Below, piece after piece: positions 7,828-15,533 of a stretch of 64,000 bases of DNA. A model generated the notes under the pieces. The model saw nothing but the letters and a program-made list of their open reading frames with translations, searched no databases and was not told the DNA's origin. Within the stretch, counting starts at the first letter, position 1, and each line of letters begins with the position of its first letter. Both the position numbers and the translations under genes were made by a program. The stretch comes from Herbinix sp. (GTDB taxonomy: Bacteria; Bacillota; Clostridia; Lachnospirales; Lachnospiraceae): positions 1 through 64,000 of the forward strand of contig JAQZBN010000015.1 of assembly GCA_029238935.1 (NCBI GenBank), given 5' to 3'.

Positions 7828-8967
7828 TTACAGACCTAGTTTCAGAGAAAAATCATTCATTGCCTTTGAAATCTTAATCTGCTGTGGACAGACCTCTTCA
7901 CAACTTCTACATCCTATACAAGCACTAGGTTTTTTCTCATCCGGAAAAGCCATTAATGCCATAGGAGCTAGGAAGCCTCCCCCTGTATAACTGTGTTCAT
8001 TATACAAAGCTAAGAGCGATGGAATATTAAGTTCTTTTGGACAATGACTCGTACAATACCGGCAAGCGGTACAGGGAAGTATTTTCTTTTTCAGCATTCC
8101 ATCTGCGATTTCTAAAAGGATCTCTCTTTCCTCTTCAGTTAGGTTTTTTTCTTTCTCAAAAGTATCAATGTTTTCTTTTAATTGTTCGTAATTAGACATT
8201 CCAGATAGAACCACTTTTACACTTGGTATAGAAAGTAAAAAACGGAATGCCCATGCAGGTATCTTCTCATCCGGTCGTAAGGCATTTAACTTGGATTCGT
8301 CCTCTTCTGATAATTTACATAGACTTCCACCACGAAGTGGTTCCATAACCCACACAGGTATATGATATTTTTCTGACAGCTCAACTTTTGCTTTTGCATC
8401 CTGGAAAGTCCAGTCAAGATAATTCAATTGAATCTGGCAAAATTCCATCATAGGTCCATACACCTCAAGAAAACGTTTCATGACATCATATCTTCCATGT
8501 ACAGAAAAGCCAAGATGATGAATGCGTCCGATTTCCTTTTGCTTAACTAAATAGTCAAAAATTCCATACTTCGGATCCAGATAAGCATCTATATTCATCT
8601 CGCAGACATTGTGGAACAGATAGAAATCAAAATACTCTACTCCGCATTTTTTTAGTTGATCTTCAAAAATCACCGAAACCTTTTCCCAATTGGAAGGATC
8701 ATAACCTGGAAATTTTGTCGCTAGATAATAACTATCCCTAGGATATTTACTTAATGCTTTTCCAATAGAGATCTCGGATTGTCCATCGTGATATCCCCAG
8801 GCTGTATCATAGTAATTAATTCCGTGATCCATTGCATAGGCAACCATTTTATCTGTCTCAACTTCATCAATGTTTGCATAAATTCCGTCCATTACCGGAA
8901 GGCGCATCGCTCCCATGCCCAAGGCAGATATTTTTAACTCTTGGAAATCTTTAAAGATCATTTTCAT
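7828..8967 (-). CDS. Aldo/keto reductase with C-terminal 4Fe-4S ferredoxin domain
   Basis: 379 residues. The first ~280 form an AKR barrel with the catalytic tetrad recognisable: Asp and Tyr in YYDTAWGYHDGQSE, Lys in LATKFP, His in FYLFHNV. The last ~80 hold two cysteine clusters, CTACRYCTSHCP and CIGCRSCEEVCP, predicting two [4Fe-4S] clusters. Such fused AKRs are common in Clostridia; the substrate is unknown but the cofactor set suggests electron exchange between NAD(P)H and ferredoxin-like carriers. AGGAG lies 3 bases before the first ATG and 9 before a second (8961), so the real start may be two codons later. A divergent MerR gene and MerR-type promoter lie upstream. Confidence 0.85.
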   Translation of the reverse strand: MKMIFKDFQELKISALGMGAMRLPVMDGIYANIDEVETDKMVAYAMDHGINYYDTAWGYHDGQSEISIGKALSKYPRDSYYLATKFPGYDPSNWEKVSVIFEDQLKKCGVEYFDFYLFHNVCEMNIDAYLDPKYGIFDYLVKQKEIGRIHHLGFSVHGRYDVMKRFLEVYGPMMEFCQIQLNYLDWTFQDAKAKVELSEKYHIPVWVMEPLRGGSLCKLSEEDESKLNALRPDEKIPAWAFRFLLSIPSVKVVLSGMSNYEQLKENIDTFEKEKNLTEEEREILLEIADGMLKKKILPCTACRYCTSHCPKELNIPSLLALYNEHSYTGGGFLAPMALMAFPDEKKPSACIGCRSCEEVCPQQIKISKAMNDFSLKLGL

Positions 8968-9165
8968 TCACTCCTTTAATTTATTATCTTTATATTATCT
9001 TTCCATATAAAATTAGTACAATCATTTGGTCAAGTATAACTTGATCCCGTATTTTTCTTTACCGTTTACACCTTTTTCAGAAACATCAAGAACTATATTC
9101 TTGCAAATATATATTGATATTCATTCACTTTTTAAGCATCTCTCTGAGTGATATTAACCAATAAC

Positions 9166-9294
9166 TTATATGAATTGATCTAAAATTTTCTTGTATTCAG
9201 AAGGTGTAAATACAGCCGAAAAGGGTATATTCATGTTCTCCATGGATGACGTTTTTTCTAATAAGATCAACTGTTTTTCTTGAAAAGTTGTCGC
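9166..9294 (-). other. Short open frame, possible gene remnant upstream of the reductase
   Basis: The frame runs from just after a TGA to a TAA and reads TFQEKQLILLEKTSSMENMN then PFSAVFTPSEYKKILDQFI. There is an internal ATG at 9234 with GGAGA upstream, which would give a 22-residue peptide. The sequence looks like the end of a normal soluble protein rather than noise, but I do not recognise it. It lies directly downstream of the MerR-type promoter, so it would be the first thing transcribed from it. Confidence 0.25.
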
Positions 9295-9315
9295 TCATGA
9301 AGTATTATGATATCA

Positions 9316-9346
9316 ATCATATAACCTAAACCTAACTTTAGGTCAA
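9316..9346 (-). promoter_or_regulatory. MerR-type promoter with 19-bp spacer and dyad operator
   Basis: Minus strand: TTGACC, a 19-base spacer, TATGAT. The spacer and the edge of the -35 contain the dyad ACCTAAA-N6-TTTAGGT (9324-9343). Over-long (19-20 bp) spacers with a dyad between -35 and -10 are the hallmark of promoters activated by MerR-family proteins, and a merR gene starts 40 bases away in the opposite direction. It points toward the aldo/keto reductase. Confidence 0.75.
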
Positions 9347-9386
9347 TAGTTTTTTTGCTTTTTTTTATATTTTATTGGAGGTAATT

Positions 9387-9830
9387 ATGGCATATACAAT
9401 TGGTGAAGTTTCAGAAATGCTCGATATTTCTATTTCGACTCTACGATATTATGATAAAGAAGGATTGCTACCATTAGTAAATAGAACAACCGGAAATATT
9501 CGTGTTTTTGAAGAAACAGATATAGAATGTTTAAAAATGATTGAATGCTTAAAGACTACAGGAATGCAGCTAAAAGATATAAAACTATTTTTCCAATGGT
9601 GTGAAGAAGGGGATTCTACCATTGAAAAACGTTATAAACTATTTATAGAACAAAAAGAAAAGACAGAACGACAAATTGCACTCCTTCAAAAGGCTCTTGA
9701 TCGCGTAAATTATAAATGTGAATATTATAGAATTGCTAAAGAACGGGGAACTACAAATGATCCTGGATTACGTGAAGAACTGGCTATGAAGTTTCTTACA
9801 AAAGATAGTGATACTGCTGAGAATAAGTAA
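9387..9830 (+). CDS. MerR-family transcriptional regulator
   Basis: 147 residues. The N-terminal winged helix-turn-helix is classical (YTIGEVSEMLDISISTLRYY, DKEGLLPLVNRTTGNIRVF), followed by a long coiled-coil dimerisation helix (about 80-125) and a short C-terminal effector region with one Cys in NYKCEYY. The real start is the ATG at 9387 with TTGGAGG just upstream; the ORF-track start at 9375 is an in-frame TTG that is part of the ribosome site. Proteins of this subtype often sit beside aldo/keto reductases and respond to electrophiles or carbonyl stress; the effector here is unknown. It is one of only two plus-strand genes in the window. Confidence 0.88.
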   Translation: MAYTIGEVSEMLDISISTLRYYDKEGLLPLVNRTTGNIRVFEETDIECLKMIECLKTTGMQLKDIKLFFQWCEEGDSTIEKRYKLFIEQKEKTERQIALLQKALDRVNYKCEYYRIAKERGTTNDPGLREELAMKFLTKDSDTAENK

Positions 9831-10146
9831 TATACAAGTAATTTATATATGAGATTAAAGAAAAGATAGATCAATTAAGTTAGTCACCCAGAAACCATCC
9901 TTTTTTTGTAATACCAAACAGAGAATAACTTCTAGGTCTTGTTATCATTGTAATGGCATCATTGGATTATACCATAATTTAACAGTCAATCAAATATTAA
10001 ATAGAATTAGTATAATTATATATTTAAATCCAATTTTTTATCAAAGCATACCCTTCAATGACATAATTTAGCTCGAAGAAACAGATGGCTATATCAGATA
10101 ACCATCTGTAAGTCACGAAATATATGTAATTATGAACTGTAAGAAC
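9831..10146. other. Intergenic region between convergent merR and hemerythrin genes, with a hairpin
   Basis: A 316-base AT-rich gap. The only structure is a hairpin at 10081-10109 (ACAGATGG, 13-base loop, CCATCTGT). On the minus strand it follows the hemerythrin stop by about 40 bases and is followed by TTTCTTC, so it may be a weak terminator for that gene. Nothing else recognised. Confidence 0.4.
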
Positions 10147-10569
10147 TCACGAAATACTGGTTTTGACTATTGAATACAACTCTTTTTCTTCTCTTTCAAA
10201 ACGTTCTTTTAATACACGTAAGACCTTCTTGGCATCGTCTAAAAATTCTTCAATTTTATCATTGATATGTTTTTCTATATGATATCTGCAGTTGAAAATT
10301 GTATACTCATCCACGATATTTCCCATCTCATGAATATACAGATTTGTGAGAGTTATAACACCATCATCCTTACAATTAAGTAAATAAGGATATAAAAATA
10401 GATCATCCTCTAATAAATGAATTCGAAACAAAGCAGTTAACTTAGACATATGAAATGCAATTTCAGAAGTATCCAATTCCTGTTTTTCTTTCGCAATCTC
10501 AGTGTCCAAGAAGTTTAATTCCTCCTTTATTGCATTGTGTTGCCGATTAAGATTATGTAAGCTTATCAT
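10147..10569 (-). CDS. Hemerythrin-like (HHE cation-binding) protein
   Basis: A 140-residue all-helical protein. The spacing of histidines and acidic residues (LNRQHNAIKEEL, FRIHLLEDDLFLYP, a mid-chain IHEMGN and final EREEKELYSIV) fits the four-helix hemerythrin/HHE fold that binds a diiron centre and O2, NO or related ligands. Bacterial single-domain members act in oxygen or nitrosative stress sensing or iron handling; which applies here is not visible. The ATG at 10569 is preceded by AAGGAGGTACAT. It is separated from neighbours by about 300 bases on each side and looks monocistronic. Confidence 0.7.
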   Translation of the reverse strand: MISLHNLNRQHNAIKEELNFLDTEIAKEKQELDTSEIAFHMSKLTALFRIHLLEDDLFLYPYLLNCKDDGVITLTNLYIHEMGNIVDEYTIFNCRYHIEKHINDKIEEFLDDAKKVLRVLKERFEREEKELYSIVKTSIS

Positions 10570-10823
10570 ATGTACCTCCTTATATTAATATTTTTTTGCC
10601 TTATTATTGTATTAATAAAAGCTATGTCATAATTATAAGTCATACAGATACGGGTATGTGTTGCTAAGGCTACATTTAGTTATTTCTTCCATTCGACGAT
10701 AAACCTATACCAAAATATAACATCTAAGTCTATTTAGTTCCATATCCTCAATTGAAATTATGTAAAGATTTTTCAATAAATATATTATGAGAGGATAAGG
10801 AGAAATAAAAAGAGCAGAAATTC

Positions 10824-11189
10824 TTAGAATTTCTGCTCTCCTACAATTCGTTCCAGTTCCATGATTTCAGCACGGGATAAATCTTGATTTTTCACATACT
10901 CTGTCAAAAAAGAACTCAAGGAACCATTATATAATTTATTAAGTAATACTTTTGTTTCTATGTTCTGTACCGTACGTTTGGAAATAAGTGCTTTACAAAG
11001 GAAACCAGGATCTTCCCGTTTAATTGCACCTTTTTCAATCAAACGATTAATCACTGTGTATGTCGTATTTTTTTCCCAACCAATATATTCTTTGATAATT
11101 TTTGAAATATCCTTGGCCGCTAAAACTTTGTTGGACCACAGTAATTCCATAATATTTAGTTCACCCTCATGAAGACGTATTTCCACCAT
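10824..11189 (-). CDS. BlaI/MecI-family transcriptional repressor
   Basis: 121 residues, the usual size for the family. The N-terminal winged helix (LHEGELNIMELLWSN, AAKDISKIIKEYIGW, KNTTYTVINRLIEKGAI) is typical, and the C-terminal helices form the dimerisation arm. BlaI proteins bind TACA-N-TGTA dyads and are normally inactivated by cleavage triggered by a BlaR1/M56 protease; no such partner gene is next to it. The upstream region carries four matching dyads, so autoregulation is likely. RBS AAAGGAGTG is about 9 bases before the ATG. Its regulon beyond itself is not evident. Confidence 0.85.
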   Translation of the reverse strand: MVEIRLHEGELNIMELLWSNKVLAAKDISKIIKEYIGWEKNTTYTVINRLIEKGAIKREDPGFLCKALISKRTVQNIETKVLLNKLYNGSLSSFLTEYVKNQDLSRAEIMELERIVGEQKF

Positions 11190-11224
11190 AAAATAACACT
11201 CCTTTTACCCCTTATAAAATCAAT

Positions 11225-11411
11225 CTACATACGTAGAAAAAACTACAAAATAGCTATTTACAAATTTTATTTGGATATTTATCTTTAAACCTGATTACAT
11301 GTAGTCTCAAGTAGCAAGTATGAAATAATGTTAAGAATGTTTAGTAAAATAAGTATCTTACAACTGTAGAATAAATCTTTGTTAAAGTAAAAAACATATC
11401 TACAACAGTAG
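11225..11411. promoter_or_regulatory. Cluster of four BlaI-type operator dyads
   Basis: CTACATACGTAG at 11225-11236, TTACATGTAG around 11296-11303, TTACAACTGTAG around 11359-11368 and CTACAACAGTAG at 11400-11411. Each fits the TACA/TGTA half-site pattern known for BlaI/MecI operators, two of them with one mismatch. They are spread at roughly 30-70 base intervals between the promoter and the blaI-type gene. Confidence 0.6.
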
Positions 11412-11427
11412 AAATGCTTACATTATT

Positions 11428-11456
11428 ATACTATATGATGATATTTTATTTGTCAA
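11428..11456 (-). promoter_or_regulatory. Promoter of the BlaI-type repressor gene
   Basis: Perfect TTGACA with TAGTAT at 17 bases, or a perfect TATAAT at 20 bases. The first operator dyad (11400-11411) lies just downstream of the expected start site. The implied leader before the repressor ATG is about 230 bases and contains the other three dyads. Confidence 0.5.
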
Positions 11457-11480
11457 CTATTTTCGAAGCGATATCTAGAG

Positions 11481-12782
11481 TTAGAGGCAGAATACTGCAT
11501 AATAGGGAACGTATTTTACCTGATTGGAAAGCTCAAAATTCTTAGATGATATCTTAACGGAGTATGGAAAATCAATCTTTTGCTTTAGAATACTAATGCT
11601 CTTTGATCTTGTATTATCGTTAGTAAATAATTCAACGGGGATTACAACATCCTCTTTTCGTATTACAAATTCTATTTTTGCCATAGAATTCGAATCCCAA
11701 AACCATAAGGGATACCCCTTCGTATGAAGAACCTGAGCAACATAATTTTCAAGAACTGCTTTGGATATGTAGTTTTGAAGATCCAATGTCTTTTGTTCTG
11801 CTATTTGAGATGTTAGCAAACCGATATCAGGTAAATAGAGTTTAAAGTTTGGACTCAAATCTTCTACAAGATCATATGGATTACTATTCATTAAATTAGT
11901 CTGAATTAAATATTCGTCCGGTATTTTATGGCATCTTAATATGTAGTTATGGTCCTCTAGAAATTCGATCGCCTCTTTATACATCGAATATGTAGTGCCT
12001 TTTCGTATCAATTTATATTGAAACTTCTTATTTTCTTTTAAAAGTTGGTGAGGAATACTTTCAAGAACTTGATTTATTTTTAAAGCGTCACTTTCCATAG
12101 TATTTTTAGATATGATCTGATGGTATGAGTTCAGCAAAAAGCCTTGCTGCTCTGCTACATTGATGGGTGAGGATAAGCTGATATATTCATTTACAACACC
12201 AGGCATACCTCCAATTTGAAGATAAAGCTGATGCAGAGCTAGAAGTTCATTATGTACGATTTCAGGTACCTTTTTATTTGCTTCATAATGATTACTAATC
12301 GCTTCAATATACCATTCATTACCTGTTGCTCTTAAAAATTCATCAAATTCCATTGGATAAAGGGTAAGTTTACTGAAGGCCAGCTCTTTAAAACATACAT
12401 CCTTGATTGGTTCACTTATAATAGTCATGATAAATGGAAAGTTTATTTGATCTTGATATAAATTCGTTAAATCCTGTATTGTTCTACAATAATTTATTTC
12501 ATCTAATATTAAGATTCGTTCATTTACATTGCTATTCTTAGCCACGATATGAAAATGGTTATATAGATCAAGCCAAAATTGTTCAGGGGATTTCTTTTGT
12601 AATAAGTTCGAAAGTGCTGGTTCTCGCTCAAAGTTTAAGTAAAAGACATCCTGAAAAAAGGACTTCGCAAAATCATATGCTAAATATGTTTTACCAACGC
12701 CCTTTGCTCCTGATAGTAATATGGGTTGTCTATTTATTGATGTCTTCCATTCGATTAATTTATCAATCAATTTTCTCTTCAA
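11481..12782 (-). CDS. AAA-type ATPase with DUF4143-like C-terminal domain
   Basis: 433 residues. The N-terminal ATPase has Walker A GAKGVGKTYLA (about residue 24) and Walker B ERILILDEINYC; the C-terminal third resembles DUF4143, including the PD-(D/E)XK-like stretch GYPLWFWDSN...IEFVIRKEDVVIPVEL. This family is widespread and poorly understood; some members are suggested to be mobile or defence-associated, none with a settled role. Start is TTG at 12782 with AAGGAG eight bases upstream. It begins 12 bases after rluD, so it is a tail gene of the lspA-rluD transcript. No transposon ends seen around it. Confidence 0.7.
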   Translation of the reverse strand: MKRKLIDKLIEWKTSINRQPILLSGAKGVGKTYLAYDFAKSFFQDVFYLNFEREPALSNLLQKKSPEQFWLDLYNHFHIVAKNSNVNERILILDEINYCRTIQDLTNLYQDQINFPFIMTIISEPIKDVCFKELAFSKLTLYPMEFDEFLRATGNEWYIEAISNHYEANKKVPEIVHNELLALHQLYLQIGGMPGVVNEYISLSSPINVAEQQGFLLNSYHQIISKNTMESDALKINQVLESIPHQLLKENKKFQYKLIRKGTTYSMYKEAIEFLEDHNYILRCHKIPDEYLIQTNLMNSNPYDLVEDLSPNFKLYLPDIGLLTSQIAEQKTLDLQNYISKAVLENYVAQVLHTKGYPLWFWDSNSMAKIEFVIRKEDVVIPVELFTNDNTRSKSISILKQKIDFPYSVKISSKNFELSNQVKYVPYYAVFCL

Positions 12783-12794
12783 TGGAATTACTCC

Positions 12795-13736
12795 TTAAGA
12801 TGATCTTCTAAGTTTTTCTAGTAAAGCTGTAAAATAATCGGGTAGCGGTGACATAAATTCTACGTACTTTCCTGTGGTTGGATGAATAAAACCAAGGATA
12901 CCGGCGTGTAAAGCCTGTCCCTCCAGATGGAAGGGATCCTTGTTAGGTCCATATACGGTATCTCCAACAAGCGGATGCCTGATACTTGCCATATGAACTC
13001 TTATTTGATGGGTACGGCCGGTTTCTAAAGAGCATTCAATATGAGCATATTTTTGATTGATATTTTCTACCACAATATAATTCGTTGCTGCGAATTTTCC
13101 ATTCTTATGGTTAATCCCCATTTTCTTTCGATCCTTAGGATCTCTACCAATCGGTGCTTCTACCCTTCCATTGTTTTCATGAAATGCTTGATATACAATG
13201 GCTTGATATTTTCTATTAATACTGTGTGCTTTTAATTGCTCAGCAATCGACTGATGTGCTTTATCATTTTTACATGCAACGATGACACCGGTTGTATCTC
13301 TATCAATACGGTGCACAATTCCTGGTCGCATGATTCCATTGATACCTGACAATTGCCCTTGGCAGTGATATAACAATGCATTGACCAAAGTACCACTCTC
13401 ATGACCAGCTGCAGGATGAACTACTAGGCCTTTCTGCTTATTCACTATAATGAAATCTTGATCTTCATAGATAATATCAATCGGAATATTTTCAGGTACG
13501 ATATCCGCAATCTTTGGTTCAGGCAAATTAATTAAGATATTGGACCCTGTTTTTACCTTTGTATTTGATTTTACTGGCTTATCATCCATGTGAACCCTAT
13601 TATCCTCAATTAACTTTTGAATATAGGTTCTTGTGAGATCCTCTTGTTGAAGGGATATAAATTTATCAATACGATTTCCGTCATTTTCATCATCTACCGT
13701 CAATTCAATCATCTGGTCTAATACTTCATCATCCAT
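12795..13736 (-). CDS. rluD: RluA/RluD-family 23S rRNA pseudouridine synthase
   Basis: 313 residues: an N-terminal S4 RNA-binding domain (RIDKFISLQQEDLTRTYIQK) and the catalytic domain with the family signature GIVHRIDRDTTGVIV, where the Asp is the nucleophile, then EAPIGRDPKDR and GRTHQIRVHMA. It would isomerise uridines in helix 69 of 23S rRNA if it is a true RluD. The order lspA-rluD is the standard Firmicutes arrangement. An AAGGA lies 11 bases before the ATG, a little far but acceptable. Confidence 0.9.
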   Translation of the reverse strand: MDDEVLDQMIELTVDDENDGNRIDKFISLQQEDLTRTYIQKLIEDNRVHMDDKPVKSNTKVKTGSNILINLPEPKIADIVPENIPIDIIYEDQDFIIVNKQKGLVVHPAAGHESGTLVNALLYHCQGQLSGINGIMRPGIVHRIDRDTTGVIVACKNDKAHQSIAEQLKAHSINRKYQAIVYQAFHENNGRVEAPIGRDPKDRKKMGINHKNGKFAATNYIVVENINQKYAHIECSLETGRTHQIRVHMASIRHPLVGDTVYGPNKDPFHLEGQALHAGILGFIHPTTGKYVEFMSPLPDYFTALLEKLRRSS

Positions 13737-13786
13737 GGTGTTAAAATCCTTTCTTAGGTATCTTGAATACGTTAAGTATATCCTTA

Positions 13787-14299
13787 TTACTCGGATTTTT
13801 TCTTGATTCTACGAAACATCTGATCCAAAAAGGCAAAATCTTCGTCTTTATAGTAAAACACAGCCAGAAGAAATAGCAATACACAGGTAACCGTAAGATA
13901 ACAGTCAGCTATATTAAAGATTGGAAAATCAATTAATTCAAAATAAATAAAATCTGTTACATAACCGATCAGAGCTCGATCAATTAGATTACCAATTGCA
14001 CCAGCCATGATGAAAACGAATACTATTCGAAGTACATTGAACTTTTTCTCAGCAGGTATTTTAAGAAATACATACACGAGCAGTGATAAAATCACCAAGG
14101 TAAGTACAATTAAAAAAGGTACCTTTCCACTCATAATCCCCCAAACAGCTCCATCATTTTCATGGTATTGAAGCTTAAGAACATTAGGAATAATAGATAA
14201 CGGTCCATCTTCTTGTAACGTGGTTCTGGCCCAGTATTTCGATATTTGGTCAAAAGAAATTAGGACTAGAAAGAATAATAAAGGTTTAATTTTTTTCAT
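13787..14299 (-). CDS. lspA: Lipoprotein signal peptidase II
   Basis: 170 residues with four transmembrane helices. The two catalytic aspartates are visible in GNLIDRALIGYVTDFI and FPIFNIADCYL. It removes signal peptides from prolipoproteins at the membrane; the D,D-carboxypeptidase at 20219-21193, which has a lipobox, is one likely substrate. The ATG at 14299 follows TTGGAGGAAGT. Placed between aroB and rluD with short gaps. Confidence 0.93.
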   Translation of the reverse strand: MKKIKPLLFFLVLISFDQISKYWARTTLQEDGPLSIIPNVLKLQYHENDGAVWGIMSGKVPFLIVLTLVILSLLVYVFLKIPAEKKFNVLRIVFVFIMAGAIGNLIDRALIGYVTDFIYFELIDFPIFNIADCYLTVTCVLLFLLAVFYYKDEDFAFLDQMFRRIKKKSE

Positions 14300-14318
14300 A
14301 CTTCCTCCAATTAATTTA

Positions 14319-15407
14319 TTATTGTAATACCGATTTTACTGCTTGTCGTAATTCATCCTCCGTAACGGAGTTATCTATGACGGCTTTACCAATTTTTACT
14401 AGCAAGATAAATTTAATTTGACCTAAGTCCATCTTTTTATCAAGCTTAGAAACCTGAAGAACTTCTTCAATATCTAGCTGATCGGTTGATATAGGTTGAC
14501 GATAATTTTGAATTGTCCGAAGAATATCCCTATATTCGTCTGATGTTATATAACCTCTTTGCATGGAAAGGTAAGATGCAGCAGCCATACCGATCGATAC
14601 GCATTCTCCATGAAGTAATGTGAAATTCTTTAGTTTTTCTATGGAATGACCTAACGTATGACCAAAGTTAAGTAATGCACGGTCGCCTAGTTCCTTCGGA
14701 TCCTCTTCTACTACATTTTTCTTGATGAAACAGCTTCGTTCAATCATCTCTTCCAGAGTATGATATTCCTTGGACTTTACCTCATTTACATGAAGTTTGA
14801 GCCATTGATAATAGGAAGTATCTTTTATTAATCCATGCTTAATAATTTCTCCCATACCGGAATAAAATTCAGCATCCGGTAACGATTGTAAAGTACCTAA
14901 ATTCATGTAAACAAGCTTGGGTTGATGAAATGCTCCTACCATGTTTTTATATGCCTTAAAATCGACCCCTGTTTTACCGCCGATGCTGGAGTCAACCATA
15001 GAGAGTAAGGTAGTGGGAATTTGAATAAACCGAACTCCTCTCAGATAAGTTGCAGCAACAAAGCCAGTTAAGTCGCCTACGACACCACCTCCAAGCGCAA
15101 TTAAGCAATCGTTCCGATCAAAAGCATGGTGTATTAAATGTTCGTAGCAGGCATTTACTGTATCCAGGTTTTTATTTTTTTCACCGGATGGAAAAACATA
15201 TTTATATACTTCTTTGGCAATTGGTTGAATGTGCTTTCTACATTCTTCCAAATAGAAGCTACTGACTGTTTGATCCGATACAATCATAAAACGGCGATTT
15301 TCCAATTGGATGGATCGAAGCGCTTCTGTTAATCCATTAAAATCTGGTTGTATCAGTATCTGATACGATGGTTCTTGTTCGTAATATACAGTAATCGGTT
15401 GTCTCAT
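14319..15407 (-). CDS. aroB: 3-dehydroquinate synthase
   Basis: About 362 residues. NAD+- and Zn-dependent second step of the shikimate pathway. Seen: GEKNKNLDTVNACYEHL, GGGVVGDLTGFVAATYLRG, TTLLSMVDSSIGGKTGVD, and the metal ligands Glu in GMGEIIKHG, His in NFGHTLGHSIE and a further LLHGECVSIGM. The ORF track begins at a TTG (15434), giving nine extra residues not typical of the family; the ATG at 15407 (MRQPITV) fits AroB better. However, its AAGGAGGA ribosome site is 45 bases away, on the other side of a hairpin (see 15417-15450). It sits where Bacillus has divIVA/ileS between ylmH and lspA. Confidence 0.92.
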   Translation of the reverse strand: MRQPITVYYEQEPSYQILIQPDFNGLTEALRSIQLENRRFMIVSDQTVSSFYLEECRKHIQPIAKEVYKYVFPSGEKNKNLDTVNACYEHLIHHAFDRNDCLIALGGGVVGDLTGFVAATYLRGVRFIQIPTTLLSMVDSSIGGKTGVDFKAYKNMVGAFHQPKLVYMNLGTLQSLPDAEFYSGMGEIIKHGLIKDTSYYQWLKLHVNEVKSKEYHTLEEMIERSCFIKKNVVEEDPKELGDRALLNFGHTLGHSIEKLKNFTLLHGECVSIGMAAASYLSMQRGYITSDEYRDILRTIQNYRQPISTDQLDIEEVLQVSKLDKKMDLGQIKFILLVKIGKAVIDNSVTEDELRQAVKSVLQ

Positions 15408-15416
15408 AAAAAAATT

Positions 15417-15450
15417 GCATAACTGCAAACTCAATGAGAAGAAGTTATGC
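15417..15450 (-). promoter_or_regulatory. Hairpin between the aroB Shine-Dalgarno and its ATG
   Basis: Minus strand: AAGGAGGATA, then GCATAACT, an 18-base loop, AGTTATGC, AATTTTTTT and the ATG. Folding the 34-base hairpin brings the Shine-Dalgarno to about 12 bases from the ATG. The stem plus T7 also looks like an intrinsic terminator, and the sequence ATG-AAA-GAA-ATA-AGG-AGG-ATA-GCA-TAA just ahead could be an eight-residue leader peptide. It could thus be a split ribosome site or an attenuator. Confidence 0.5.
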
Positions 15451-15533
15451 TATCCTCCTTATTTCTTTCATCTATCTATGCTAAGGAATAAATTCATTGG
15501 CAAAATACCATAGTTTATATGCCTTATTTATAG

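Larger units (their letters stand above)
8968..9386. other. Divergent intergenic region between the reductase and MerR genes
   Basis: This 419-base gap contains the MerR-type promoter at 9316-9346 and a short open frame (9166-9294), both listed separately. The remaining part next to the reductase is AT-rich without any feature I can name, which would leave a leader of about 340 bases on a reductase transcript started at the MerR-type promoter. Confidence 0.5.

Noticed and set aside
11481-12782. DUF4143 ATPase as evidence of a defence island
   Set aside because: It is alone, tightly appended to rluD, with no nuclease, toxin or methylase neighbours.
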